From Malachius bipustulatus (taxonomy: Eukaryota > Arthropoda > Insecta > Coleoptera > Melyridae), in NCBI GenBank assembly GCA_910589415.1, contig OU342630.1, positions 63,608,186-63,672,185 on the forward strand: 64,000 nucleotides of DNA. Direction: 5' to 3'. Under the pieces are notes generated by a model. That model ran no database searches and was not told the origin of the DNA. It saw nothing but the letters and a program-made list of their open reading frames with translations. A program made the position numbers and the translations under genes. This document shows, in pieces, positions 48,216-61,110 of the stretch. The number at the start of each line of letters is the position of its first letter. Position 1 is the stretch's first letter.

Positions 48216-50014
48216 AAATTACAGGTTTATTTGCTTCCCAGGTTTATTTAAGCCTTCAAAATAGTGGTTTATTATCTATATTCTTGTTCCTGTTTAGTGT
48301 CATCTGCTATGTAGCGTTCATGTCATTAAATAGGTATCTTATATCTCCAAAAAATTATGGCTATAGGCAATTATTTAAACTTTTTTGATAATGACTATAG
48401 CAATGTCTGAAAACTTCTATTTTTTATTATTAAATCTTTGAGTTTCTGTTAATTATTAATATTTTTTATTCTGCCGACAAACTGATGTGATGTAATAATA
48501 ATTTTAACTTCATACACGCCAAATCTCTGACCTGAAATATGCTTATCAAATTTACTTCAGAAGACAAAATTTGTCTTCGCAAAATCACTAAAACGCTTGA
48601 TAACAACAAACTAACAGATATAGGTATACTTATAATTTCCCTTAATTTTTATCATATCAAAGCATGCACGCCTGCATTCTTTTCGGAATTCCCTAATATG
48701 TTATGTAACCTTGACTCCTTTAAAAATCAACCCCGCAATCGAGAACATAACATGCAAATCTTGACACACTCTTAAATTGCCCGTATTAAACCTTGAAACC
48801 GCTCCCTCCTCGTCTTAAAAAAATTATTAGCTCTTCCGGAATACCTACTTATTCCGTCACTGTGTGGTGTGAAAATTTTTGAATATTCATACCCTTTCTA
48901 ATTTATTAAGGTCTTAAAATGTTTTGGCAAGATAATCGTGAGCTCATATCAAAACAATAATTAACATTGCGGGAATGCCACAATTAATTTTTATTAAAGA
49001 TTGGTTGGGAATTATATTTTAAAAGAAATTTTTTATTCTTCTAGTTTCTTTCATTATTGCGCGACTGCAAATCAATTTCTGTCAAACTTCGAAGAACGTA
49101 AATGTCAAAATAACCGCTTGACCTCTTTAATTTAAAGACGAGAGATTCGGTCGCTTCAAGATAAGGTACCTATTTTCATGTTGTGTTTATGGAATTTTTA
49201 AACCCATCCGTTTATGGGAAATCGCTTTGTTATAAGTAGCGGTAACTTAAAGCTAAGTGCGCTAAAATTAAAGCAATGGAAAAATTGGAATTGAGCATAT
49301 AAGATCCTAAAATTATTGATGAAATTTCATATATCTTCGAAACGGAAAACAGTAATTTATGTATTGTTATTATTATCATAAATTATTTAATAATTATTAT
49401 TGTCAATTAAATTCAACAGCTTGAAAAACAGTTTCAGAAAACAGGAAACAGGTATTTAGCCGATAGCTCAGTTTTTAAAATTATTCTTCTATTCGACGTC
49501 AAAAAAGTGGCACCGCAGTCCACAGTCCACACTGTTCCAAATTCCGCTAGAAGTGAATGAGCTCAAAATATATATAAAAAATCTTCTATGGGAAAATGAG
49601 CCGAAACCATCATCATGAAGCGAAGTGCAATTTAATAGTGCACTGATTACAATTAACAGAACATAAAAAAACGTTGTTCTACTTACTTATTACATACAAT
49701 AACTGTAAGCTTGCTAATTTTAAGTATAATTACACTCATTGAAGTAATAATAAGCTCTCAGATTTATCAACAAACCCCATTTGTAACAAGTACGAGAAAC
49801 ATTGCTTATTAAGAAATAGTTGGTATAGTGGAAATACTCGTGTTGTGGTTAACAGTCTTGATACCGACCTCTGACAAAAATATTTTCGGTGTAAGAATTT
49901 TTTTTTTTAAGTTTTTTGTAAGAACAAAAAAAATATTTTCAGTAGGTAGGAAATACTGGTGTTGTGCTCATAGTACAGGAAAATTAGGCAAGAAAGGCCG
50001 ATATCTATAAAAAA
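48216..50014. other. AT-rich noncoding stretch
   Basis: Nothing recognised. An ORF at 48539-48775 (+) has no motif. Confidence 0.35.
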
Positions 50015-50705
50015 ATAACATTTCGTTTGAGGGACCCCGTAGCTACTTTTCCAGCACGCCACCCTTCAGTATTTTGAGAAAGGGGTTCTTTTGCGAATCG
50101 ATTTGGTGACTAAATGGTTCTCCCTACAAAGAAAGCCCAAATAAAAAAGTGTAGAGGTAGATTACATATAGATTAGATTAATCATTTGTTAATATTGAAA
50201 AGCTGCTTTTGTTGCAGTAGTTGAGCCATTTTCGCCAACAGAAAAAGTTTTCATTTTGTGTTATCATTTTTGTAATTATTGCATTGACTTTAAAACAATT
50301 AAAATATGCAAGAAAAAATCCATTTTTAGAGGTGAATATCTCGAGAACAAGACTTTTTGGGGGCTATGCCCATGAATACTTCTGATCTAGGTACTTTTCG
50401 AATACTACGATCCCCAAAGTTACATCAAATTTAACCGGGGGTTAATTATTTTCATAAGTATTCTGCGGGTCCTTTCAACCCCTTTTATGGGGATAAATTT
50501 CACGTCCTATCGCAAAATTTCATTTGGAAAAAAGATGGATCTTAATAAAAAACTCCACACCTTTTTATTTGGACTTTTTTGTAGGGTGAACCGTTTAGAT
50601 GCTAGATCGATTCGCGGAAGCAGCCCCCTTTCTCAAAATGCTCAAGGGTGGGGATGTTGAAAAAGTGGTTCCGGGCTCCTTTATGGGTCCCCTAACGAAA
50701 TGTTA
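50015..50705. mobile_element. fold-back element
   Basis: The left AACATTTCGTTTGAGGGACC pairs with GGTCCCCTAACGAAATGTT. Inner pairs include CCAGCACGCCACCCTTC/CAAGGGTGGGGATGTTG, TTTGAGAAAGGGGTTC/CCCCCTTTCTCAAAA, TGCGAATCGATTTGG/TAGATCGATTCGCGG, and CCCAAATAAAAAAGTGTAG/CACACCTTTTTATTTGG. Arms are about 150 bp with a spacer of about 390 bp. Outer termini of the TACAGGGTG type are not evident. Confidence 0.75.
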
Positions 50706-52555
50706 CAAAAAATTGCTACCCGAATTTTTTTTTTTTAAAGCAAACCCTGATTTTCCTGTGAAAGCAACAGTTTTTTAAGTTTGACAAAACTACACTCAGG
50801 TGCAAAAAAAGGTCCACGTAGTATTTTATGAAAATCGTCTATTTTTTAGATATTTTAGCTTTCAGGTTACACTTTTGATTTTTTATTGATAAAGGCTTTT
50901 CTCCTGAACGATTCAAGAAACAATATGATACTTTTTCTCGTTCTAATAGACAATAACATCACTTGATTTTATGACAAATCAAAATAATGTCAATTTTCTA
51001 ACAATGTTCATTTAGAATGAGAATAGTTTTCTCATTTTTTTTTTTTATGATCCAGGAGGAAGTCCTTTATCAATGCAAAAAAAAAGTGTATGAGTACTGA
51101 AAGCCTAAATAATCGAAATAAATAACAAAAATATCAATAAAAGAGATTGAAGAAATAAATATAAAAATATGAAGAATATAAAATATGAATGCCCAGTTTT
51201 ATTGTAGGTACCTACTTGAGTGTATTTTCCTTGGAAAAAAATTTTAAAAGTTGTTTTTTTTTAAAGAAAATGTTGAGACAAAAAACATTTTTAGTAGGTA
51301 CGATATGCAAAAAAAACTTGTTATTCAAAGGCCGTTATCACTTTTGTTTTCTTTTGTTTTTTGATAAAAATTTGTAGGTAGTACTGCTATTAGGAATTAT
51401 ATAAAATAATTTTTTAGACACCCTTCAAATGATAATGATGACTTTTTTTCATCAATATGCGAATAAAAAATTTCACATTATTTATATCTACTCGGTAACG
51501 TGCATGCAGCATTTCGCGACCTACAGCAACAAATATTTCTATTTGTTTTGATGCAACAAAGCAACAATCAACTTGTAATTAAACAAAAAATTTTTTGTCG
51601 TTATTTTTATGATTTTTATTCCGATTTTTTCGCTTATTTCAATAAGTTGTCTAAAAAATGTTGTATGGCATTCTCTAGAACGAAATCATGTTGCTTTCGA
51701 ATGAATTTTTGAATGGGAAAAAGCTCTCATTCTCAAGCAATATACATAAATAACTATTTTATTATTTTCTTTTTTTTATTTCTTTTTTTACATAGGTACT
51801 TTAAAAGCAACTTTGGCTTTGAAAGAAAAAAAAAATTGATACCGGCCTCTAAACCAGCTATAAGGATGAAGAATAATAATTATAATACAAAAAGCACGTA
51901 TAATAATAAATTGAAGTGGAAGTTTTTTTAAATATTGTAACTTATCATGAAAAAAATGTTCATCGTATAGGGTTGTAAGTAAATAAATCTGAATATAGGA
52001 ATTCTTACTTCGATATTACCTACACACCTATTGAATTAAAAGAACAATCATCGTAGAAGAAATTTTTTAAATTAGAATCAATTCATCACTTTTCAATAAA
52101 TAACAGAATTTATCTTTATATCTTTTTATAAAGTTTTCTATGGTTTTTATGGTGCAAAAAATTGGTATTATATTGCGATAAGGTTTGTGCATAAACTGAA
52201 CTTTTTTCAAAATTTTATATAGCACAATTTTTGATAAATTTCATTTTCAAGTGGGGACAACCCTACCTATATTTAAAAAATGTTTTAGATCTTTTAATTT
52301 TTAAAAGCTTTATTTCTCCTAGATTGACCGATTGACCGATATATCAAATGGCTCTTAGGAACGATTTATTAAGCACAATCTTATAAATTACAACAAGTTT
52401 CATAATACAAAAATGTCTATTATTTCGATAACTAACAGCAATGGGTGTTCTAGTCTTATTAAAAGTGTTTTTAACTATAATAAAAAATTAAATTAAACTA
52501 TAAACAGATAAATCAACAGATGGTTAAAAAAATTAAATAAAGTATCAACCAACTT
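50706..52555. other. AT-rich noncoding stretch
   Basis: Nothing recognised; long A/T runs and short frames only. Confidence 0.35.
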
Positions 52556-52558
52556 ACC

Positions 52559-52840
52559 CTTACTTCGATTTATTATATTTAAATCAAGACTTCTTCTTTC
52601 CTTTGCTTTTCAATTCAAATCACCCTTTTACGAAACAAAAAAAAAAAAAAAACACGGAACGAAAACGAACAACCATACAAATAGATAAAATCAACCAACC
52701 CGCAACCGATCGCGTTACCAGTCCGTCGTGTAGAAAATCGACGACAAGAAGACGACTCTTGAAGGATACCAGGCACGATGTAGCGATCCTGTGAGGACAC
52801 TTCAAGGCTACATGTCAAACTGTAGAGTTTATGTCATACT
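52559..52840 (-). other. candidate 5' noncoding exon
   Basis: On the minus strand, sequence from the initiator (52840) runs to a consensus donor AGG|GTAAGT at 52559/52558. The segment 52680-52840 is GC-richer than its surroundings and rich in CG dinucleotides, and it contains several short upstream-type frames. It has the look of a first exon for a minus-strand gene. The spliced gene at 12.8-9.45 kb is the next minus-strand candidate downstream, about 40 kb away. No transcript evidence is available. Confidence 0.4.
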
Positions 52841-53040
52841 GAGCGCTTCGGGAGTCACATCGCACCGCTATATAGATAACTGGTGTGTGTACAAGAGGCA
52901 GAAAGCTGAGTCGACGGTGGCGCCGCGGTTGAGGCGGCCTCCAACTGCGCGTTGCCGCTAAAGAAAGCGTCCGGCAACGACCTACTTGCCCCCAGCATAC
53001 ACCCCTTCTTCTACTTCTTCGGGAGCCGTGGGAGGACGAC
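52838..53040 (-). promoter_or_regulatory. candidate core promoter and upstream CG-rich region
   Basis: Reading on the minus strand, CTATATAG (52875-52868) lies 34 bp upstream of TCAGT (52842-52838), an arthropod-type initiator. Upstream sequence to about 53040 contains GCGGCAACGCGCAGTTGG and CAACCGCGGCGCCACCG, the densest CG content in the right half of the window. The TATA spacing is slightly longer than the usual 28-33 bp. Confidence 0.4.
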
Positions 53041-53059
53041 GTGATTTATATTCATTCCG

Positions 53060-53640
53060 TCGACGTTCTTAGAAATCGGTATTGTACTTATTGTGTTTCG
53101 GAAAATTAGCAATTTAGCAATAACAACTTTCACTTTGATGTCTTGGATGTTGGGTAGTCGGGGGTTGCTTGCTTGGTTTGTTGGAGGCTTGGCAAAAAAT
53201 ATCGATTAAATGCTACTATGTTATAAAACTATAATGTTCCTGATAATTTTCATGGCTTAGTTGGTATAGAACTTGATGAAATTTTCAAGAAATAAATTTT
53301 GAAATAACTACAAACCAAAATAACCGTGAACGTAATGGAAGTATTAATTGCAAGGATGAAATGAATCTCCAGTCGTCATCTCTTATTGCAATATTTTTAT
53401 ATTTTTTCTCAATAGGTATCCGGAACTCGTTCCGAATTTTGAAATGACTACTAAATTCCCTGGGTGTAAAACCGGTCAAAGAGCTGGAGGGTGTTGTGAA
53501 ATATTAATTTTCGTTAAAACTGGGAGAATTTACATTTGGAGGAACATAAAAACTTTAACTGTTATACTTACATCTACTTAAACAAAGAAAGAAAAACGCA
53601 AGACTATTCTTCTGCTTACCAAAAAATTAATTGCAGCGCT
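53060..53640. other. noncoding stretch
   Basis: Nothing recognised beyond AT-rich sequence flanking the candidate promoter. Confidence 0.35.
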
Positions 53641-54115
53641 GATGAACCATATCTTAGAAACATTAAACATTACTGAAATTATCCTTGCAAGAATGTTAAA
53701 GGGAATAAAAGGAGATCTAAGTGGCACACTACTTAGGTTTCGAAGTGGACTGGGAAGAAGGAAGACGTTTTATAGATTCGAAAACGTATTTGATTAAGTC
53801 CGCCATAAAAATTTTGTAAAATTCTTGTCAAGATTGATCAAAACTGTCAAGATATCAGAATAACTACCAGGCTGGACTAGCATAAAAAGCAAAAATAAAG
53901 ATTGAAACTTTTGTAACGAGAGAAATTCTGATATGATGAGGAGCTCACCAAGATTGTCATTACGCCACTCATTTTCAATATGTGCATAAATTGCGAACCC
54001 GTATGGGTTTGTTAGAGCAATTCTGGAATATTCTGGAATGAAGAAATTACCAATCTATAATCACGTCACGCTGATAGTTCAGTAAAATTAGACAACCATA
54101 CAGCTTTTGTGTGAT
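53640..54115 (+). pseudogene. RT middle region of an endonuclease-RT LINE
   Basis: The plus strand reads IKGDLSGTLLRFRSGLGRRK (around 53710; the family pattern is FGFRxGLGTR), then ENVFD, stop, VRHKNF (around 53785; RT motif A, FDxVRH). After frame breaks, TPLIFNMCINCEPVW appears near 53967, where motif B (SPLLFN) is expected. A weak NLxRYADxxV-like segment lies near 54050. It is heavily decayed and probably the same family as 45.3-46.25 kb. Confidence 0.65.
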
Positions 54116-54749
54116 CCAATCAATTATGCAATCAAAGCGGAAAAAACTGAATTTTGAGTGAGGGTGGTCAATGGTGGTTTCACCATTTTGGTTTTAGGGG
54201 ATAAAGTTCTTTTTTTGCATTTTAAAAAAGTGTTATCATTTACTTTACGGAGAAAAAATTCTTTACAAGTTTGCATCTATGCAATTTTCTCACATTTTGG
54301 ATAGTTGATTAACTACAGGAAATCAATTAAGAAAAACAGGGATGAAAGGTCCTTTATTTCATACTAATACATTATAACTAGATAAACCCTTGGTTACCGT
54401 AACTATAAACATATTCCTAACTCCCTTGGGAGTTATACTGGGCTGTTATTACACCTTAACTCCCTCTAATTGTTTAATTCTGGTAACCAACAATATTTGG
54501 ATTTTTTTTCTATCGCAATTTGACAATAGTTTCAACAAAAGTTGTAGCGCTTAAAATTATGAACATTTTTATTATAATAGCTGATCGATCTGACTATAAT
54601 GATTGTTGCACAGTAGCGCGTCAAAGTCATTAAGTCACACGATTCTGCTTAAATAATTAATTGATGAATCTACGATGCGCATAATTTTCAATCTTAAAAA
54701 GTGCGAATATGTCCCTAATATTTGGCTTTCCAATTTAACGTGAATTTCT
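54116..54749. other. noncoding stretch
   Basis: Nothing recognised; a TTGGTTACCGTAAC...TTCTGGTAACCAA pair near 54390-54490 hints at another small hairpin. Confidence 0.35.
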
Positions 54750-55472
54750 ACCATATACAGGGTGATACACTTCAATTACCCCCAGTTGATTATTCCTTAC
54801 TACTCATGGAAAAAAATTTAGTTAAACATTGTTTTATTTGGAGGGAGGCATCGTTTGAACATGAAAATCACCCTCCCGAGTCAAACCATCCCGAGGGGGT
54901 CAGGATGACTTTCAAATTTTGTATAGGAACTGCAATTTTTTTATTGCGGATTATGATTTTATGTGAAATAATATCAAGACTATTACCTGAAACATTTTTT
55001 TAGTCGATGCCTACCTCACCTCCAAAAACACAGATCAAAATCGGATGATCCATTTTATTTTAATTATTTTAATTTTATTGATTATTGTCAGAGCTGTCAG
55101 TTGCGGTATCATTTAGGTAACAGTCTGTTGTCAAAACCATTCATCCTATCATCGAAACCCCAATAATTGGAGTTTTGATAAATGATAAATGATAAAATTA
55201 TTAATAAATTCATTAAAATAGATCACTCGATTTTGATCTGCATTTTTGGGAGTGAGGGAGGTATCGGGTGCAAAAATATTTCGGGCAATAGTTTGATATT
55301 GTTTCGCGCCCCCCCCCCCCCCCTCCTCCCTAACGATGGTTGGAGGGGGTGATTTTTGTGTTGAAACGATGCCTCCTCCAAACCCAATATTGTTTGACTA
55401 ATTTTTTTCTTAAACACTGATGGTCAGAAATAATCAACTGGGAGGATTAAAATGGATCACTCTGTATATGGT
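54750..55472. mobile_element. fold-back element, about 270-bp arms
   Basis: CCATATACAGGGTGATACAC at the left pairs with GATCACTCTGTATATGG at the right. Inner pairs are CAGTTGATTATTCC/GAAATAATCAACTG, TTTGGAGGGAGGCATCGTTT/AAACGATGCCTCCTCCAAA, GAAAATCACCCTCCC/GGAGGGGGTGATTTTTG, and GATCAAAATCGGATGATCC/GATCACTCGATTTTGATC. The right arm contains a C14 run (55309-55322), probably mutation-prone. Confidence 0.85.
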
Positions 55473-58400
55473 GGAAATTCCCGCGAAATTCGAAATTCAA
55501 ATTTTAGGGGCTGTTTTTTCCGCCGTTTATAATTTGGAAAGATTACAATTTGCTACTTAAAAAGGAAATTTATTCTGTATGAATTATGTAGGTACTCACG
55601 ATTTTTATAATTTCCAAGTTCTCCCGTAGCTGTTCTTGATCCTGCACTCCTACACTCTTTTTATTGAGGGGGAGGAGAAGCAGACTGAATAATTAGGATA
55701 AGTGCAAAGAGCTCAAATCACAAAAAAACTGCCACCGACTCGAAAGATCAACCAACTGGTCACAACTAGGATTTTCCATTTATTTAGTATTAATGTACGC
55801 CACGGTCCGCTTTAACCTTTTTCGCGATATAGGTAGGTACTCGAAAGGTTTTTAAAAATGCAATGCAGCTTATCAACTCCCGTTCTTTTCCGCAAGGTAT
55901 CTATACCACGGAGATGCCTTGTAGTCGCGTTTGTTCTCAAAATCAACTTAAAACTGCCCAAACAGGGAGGGGCACATTTGCACTTTTTTATATTGTCAAT
56001 TATGAAAAAAAAATGGCGGATTTTCCACAAAAAGTAGGAGGTCGAATTTTTGGATTTAGGCTCACCGCCGTTTCCCACGTTGATTGCATAATGCAAATCA
56101 TAGTTTTACTGCACTATGACGACACCCTGAATATGGAAAATTGCATCAACAGAAAAAGAAAACTTTGGCAAAGCCGTGAAAAGAATGGAACTGATACAAA
56201 TCATAAAACTTGAAGTGTATCAAAACAATTCAAACTCGACTAGATTCACTAAGAAGCGAAAAAATTGCAACCTTCCATCTTTTCATCACTTTTCTCTAGG
56301 ACTACAAATTTTATAGAAATGGTTGTAATTTTTCAGTAATAATTCGGAAATATAGAGGGAGCCAGTATTTATTATTAAGACTCTTCAGGCGTCATTCCCT
56401 GATTTGACTAAAAATGAGAAAAACTTCTGATAAATTTTTTACTAACCAACAAAATTGACAAAAGATTTTCTTGAAGCTTCAAAATATTTAAGTGTGTACT
56501 TAATTCATACATGAACACATTTCAGGCGTCATCAACCTTCTTGCTTTCCTGAGAAGAAGATAGGAAAAACTTCGATCCAATCTTTTGCACCCTAATAACA
56601 TTTTATTAATTTAGAAATCTAAAAAAGTTATGAGCAAGCAAGTTTTATGATTATAAGTCACAAAAAAGCTTATCAAAAACAAATACTGGATATCCAGCTC
56701 ATTCGAGTCGGTCTCTATAAACCAAACGATGGATTTAAACTCAAACTGCAAAAATCAACCTTTTTTTGTTCTCCGACAGTCAAAAAATACAATAACACAA
56801 GAGAATTCCATTTAAAGAACATATTATATCATTCTCACATGTATATGGCTTCAACTGATGAAATAATAGGTTTACTTGATTCCGGGTTATTTGCCATGGT
56901 CCAAATCTCCATGGCCCACGAGAATACACCCCGGAATCAATTATTATTTTAGTTTATTTTAAATTGGGGGCATTGTCACCCAGAATATGAATTTGTGAAA
57001 CGAATTTTCGAAAAACTTTACCTTTCAGCCCACAGATACCGACTCGAATGAGCTAGGACACCCTGTAGATATAGTAAAATTTTTGATAATAGTATATTTA
57101 TATTTTAAAAATGAATCTTAAAATAAACATAAGGAAGTAACGATTCACTTATACAACCATGCAAAGTTGTTTAAACTTGACTGTTTGTCACAACACTTTC
57201 CATTACCTGCATAGATATATCATTTTCGTGACATTGGCCAGGGTCCAGTCCTCGTTCACCCGAAACTCCAGCCCCTCTTCCTGGTTGTGAGGGCTGGAAG
57301 GTGTGCATTTCCCCACGGATATGCAGATGAACCCCTTGAAGAACATTTACTTTCGATCCAAGCTGACAGGGCGTCGATCTTAACCTACAGTCTAGTATGT
57401 ACCATCGAGCTAGAGTTGGAGAAATCTTGGACGGCTGTAACTGGTAACTGTTACATTAAAATGGTTTACGCAGATTTATAGTTTCTCGAAATATTTGTTC
57501 ATCTACCTATAGGTATCGAAAACGGAAAGATTTATTGTTTGTCTGCCAAAATTTTCAAACTTGACGATACTATAATAATTGTGGCACTGAGGAAGAGCTT
57601 TCCTTAAAAAATTCATCATTTCTGGTTTCTGTTCTGCTTGAGGGTTTCTATAAATCGTTTTAACAGTCTAATGTATGTAAAAAGTACAGTTTTCTACTGT
57701 TGTCATGACTTAAACATGTTCAATTTTGAACAAATTTTGAACAAAAAAATAAAACAATAAAAAAATTGTTTAGCCTGAGAAGTTTCGTTCAGCGGTCTTA
57801 TTCATTCAACAAAAATGTTAATCTTTTATTCTTGAAAAGTAAAACATTGGTTTTGATAAATTTTTGTAAGATTGACTAATCTCGAGATCTTGATAGCACT
57901 TTTATAAACTGTGATTATTCAGAAAATGGTTTTGGATGCTGTTTTGCACGTTGATTTCGTTAATTTTGGAAAAAAATCTTCCATATTTTCACAATTCCTT
58001 CAGCTTTATTGAATAAGAGTACCCCATTTTTTGTTAGCTTCACTTGTAGGATGATTATTGTATGATAACCTAAGCTGACAATGCTGACATCTATCACATA
58101 CATCAGAAAATGTAAGAAGCGTAAGAAAAACACATCTATCTATTATCTGTACGTTATTTTCTTGTAATATGAAAGTCTTTCAAAACTCTTTTTTTGTACT
58201 CCTTTTTTGCATACCCCCCCCCCCCCCTTACTGACATAAGTATCGCTTTTTTCCATCCCAGCTTCAATCTTCTTACATATTCTGTTGCCTCAATGTACCC
58301 CCTCTCTACAGCACAGCACCCTCCAATACATTCTTCATAATAGTAAATCTTTTTCATTGAAATTTTGCTTTTCGCCCATCCTCTACTTCTACATTCCTCG

Positions 58401-59930
58401 CTCATCTCTCCCTTTAATCTTCAACATACTTCCACAGATCCACCTCTGACACTCTTTCATCCTCAGCAGTGCTTTCTTCAACGGTTCACGAATGGTACCT
58501 ACCTTCAACTAAGCCTTAGAACAACTGTGAAGGAAAGTGTAAAGAGAAGGAATCTCTTTTTTGACACAAGAAAGGAGACCATCTCTTTCCACACTGTTAA
58601 ATGCATTTTTGAACTTCAGGGCAACTTTCCTGGAACAGGAATGCTTCTTCAAGAATGCACGTGCAGTGTGCACAATGGCTTCACAAGCTCCTTTCGTTTA
58701 ACCGAAATTTAAATTAACACCTTTATAAAAATTAAATTTCAAGAATGAGATGCATGTGACGGCAGTAGAAACATTTTATTTAACATAACGTCTTTTTACC
58801 ATAAGAAGTCTAGTCAAAATTGCAACAAATTTTAATTTATGCTGACACGAAACAAAAAGTTTGTAAAGTCGCGTGATTTCTATACAGGTGTCTCTTCAAA
58901 GATCGAAGTATAACAAGAATAAAAGACTTCCCCAACATGACTCAGAGCACGCCACCCTTCTCACTGATTCTTCCTGTAACTAACCTTTAATTCACAATCC
59001 TTGATAACAAAGCAACTCAAACTCTATCGGAAATCTGCAAGAATTGAATACCGCATAGTAAACCGATACAACTTTAGTCTGCAGTTTAAGAAAGCGACAA
59101 TGTAAGGGTCTTACAAAACTTTTAATAATAAGGTAATTACCTTCATTCAAATTTTCTAATCTAAAATTTTACATAAAGGATTTATTTAGGCCATCAAAAT
59201 GAGTTATTACGGCGTATATTCTAGAAAGAAGGAAGGACTCATCCCCATATTTTCTGGTAGTTTACACCTAGATAGAAGTACCGGTCGGGTCAGTGGCCTC
59301 TTACATAACAGAAGTTGTTCATTTTGCATATATGCTAATGATATTCATTCATACAAGGGGTTTAGATCAATTTCTTTGCGTCTGATAAAGCCGCAAAGAA
59401 AATGTAGGAATGAATTATTAAAACAAAAAATTTTTGCATAAGCTGCAGTTTGTATTATTCAGCCGGTCAAGCGCAAAAATTCTATATTTTTCAATCTTTA
59501 ACTGGTTTAACTGGTAAAGAGTAAATTTACTTTCCTTTAAGAAAATAATATCATTGGTATCGTGCATATCATTTAGGTACAACTTCATTCTATACGTTTT
59601 CAGAATGATAATACCTTGATGGCCTTAAATTAAAGATCGCCTTTTAATTGATAATATCTTAACGAGAGAAGCTTTTTTATGAAATGAATAATCAGCTATT
59701 TGCTTACATGCAACTTAAAAACAATAATTCTGACAGTGACTTGATATTGGCTTAGATAAGGTCAGTGATTGTTTCAGCGTTGATGTCAATTACAGAATAA
59801 ATGTCTTCTTCAATAGAGTATATGGCTCTAATTTTTTGAGAAATGATGGATCAAATCTGAAGGAGTATTTTATGACCGGACTGTAGGTAGGGGTGGGGGT
59901 TAGAAGGACAGTTTATCAGAGGTAGTATAA
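55473..59930. other. long stretch without a recognisable gene
   Basis: Several open frames occur: 55863-56213 (+, 116 residues), 56647-56952 (+, 101 residues), 57287-57481 (+, 64 residues, GC-richer, starting RAGRCAFPHGYADEP) and 58365-58712 (+, 115 residues). None has a motif I can name, and no paired splice sites were convincing. An orphan ACACCCTGTAGATATA terminus lies at 57058 and a C11 run at 58216. Confidence 0.3.
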
Positions 59931-59933
59931 GGT

Positions 59934-61110
59934 TCAAACTCCGTGAGATATTCCCGGAGATATGCCCTGAACTCTGAGATATTTGATTGATGCGTACGTG
60001 AATATCCTGTCCTTTCTGTGGACGAAAGATGATGTGTAGGAGGTTTCAACAGATTGAACCTGGTACAGTAACGATGGGTGTAATCGCTCTCTTTTGAAGA
60101 AGGAAAACCCTTCGGAGAGATCTCTCATACCCACCCCAGACGGCCAGACCATAGTACACGTGACTAATCAAATTCTCATTAATAAGCATAGAGAACAACC
60201 CATGGGAAACCGTGTGTTGAAGTCTTCTGGGAATGAAGCAGGCACTAGCTTGACGACGGCATAAGTGATCTGTGTGAGCTGACCAGTTTATATCTTTTGG
60301 TTGATCACTATCGTTGGTTATGGAGGGTAAAGAAGGAAGACCTAATCGGCTAAAATGAAAAATCAATCAACTCGGTTTTGTCCAAGTTGAGTTTAAGTTT
60401 ATTGTCGATGAGCTATGAAGATGCTCTTTTTAAAGTAAGTTGAACGGTATTTATCAGACGTTGAATGGTTGAATCTTGATAAGAATTGTTGTATCATCAG
60501 CATAGTTAACAAAGAGTGAATTAGGGGAGTTAATTTTGGGGCCCAAGTCGTTAATGAAGATAAGGAAAAGAAGCGGACCGAGACACTATCCTGTTGTCGC
60601 ACCGCAGATGAGATCGGAGCAAAAGCTGATCGCATAGATCGGCCTTCAAACCCAGTAATCTAAACCGCCTGTGTTCTTCCTTGTAGGTAGCTGATGGGTA
60701 AACCAAGAAAGGGGCAATACATACGAACTCCATCCCGCAGTGCGCACTCTCATCTCCATTCCCTCAGCTATGAAGTTCGTAAGTTCCACAAGAGCCGTCT
60801 GGGTAGATCAGTTTTTAAGGAAACCATGCTGGAATGAGAAAAGGATCCCCGTCATTTGCCAAGAAGTCAAGAAGACGAAACGAGAAGAATTTTATCATCA
60901 AATACAGATATCAGACTACTTGATCGGTAGTTTTCGGGGCTTTTACCGTTACCTTTTTTGAAAATAGGTTTAACTAAGGCTGTCTTCACTTTTTCGGGGA
61001 ATACACCAGTCTGAAATGATGAATTTCTGAAAACTGCTTTCCAAGATCAGAAATGCAGTGCTTGACGACAAAAGAGGGAATCTTCTCCTAGCCCGAAGAC
61101 TTCTTACCTT
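59934..61110 (-). pseudogene. CR1/Jockey-like LINE, RT domain
   Basis: On the minus strand, fragments in order are EIAAGLDEIPSFVVKHCISD (around 61060) and FPEKVKTALVKPIFKKGN (around 60980). LGPLLFLIFINDLGPKIN (around 60550; RT motif B tail), FVNYADDTTILI (around 60490; catalytic YADD) and LNLDKTELI (around 60380) follow. The C-terminal INWSAHTDHLCRRQASACF, then VYYGLAVWGG, then LQKRAITPIV (60366-60046) closes it. The order is complete over about 1.2 kb with several stops and shifts. It is the best-preserved RT remnant in the window but has no intact frame. Confidence 0.85.

Noticed and set aside
55863..56213. 116-residue ORF
   Set aside because: No motif, no splice support and AT-rich composition; this length is expected by chance in 64 kb.
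58365..58712. 115-residue ORF
   Set aside because: No recognisable domain; the overlapping antisense frame is equally long, so coding is not supported.
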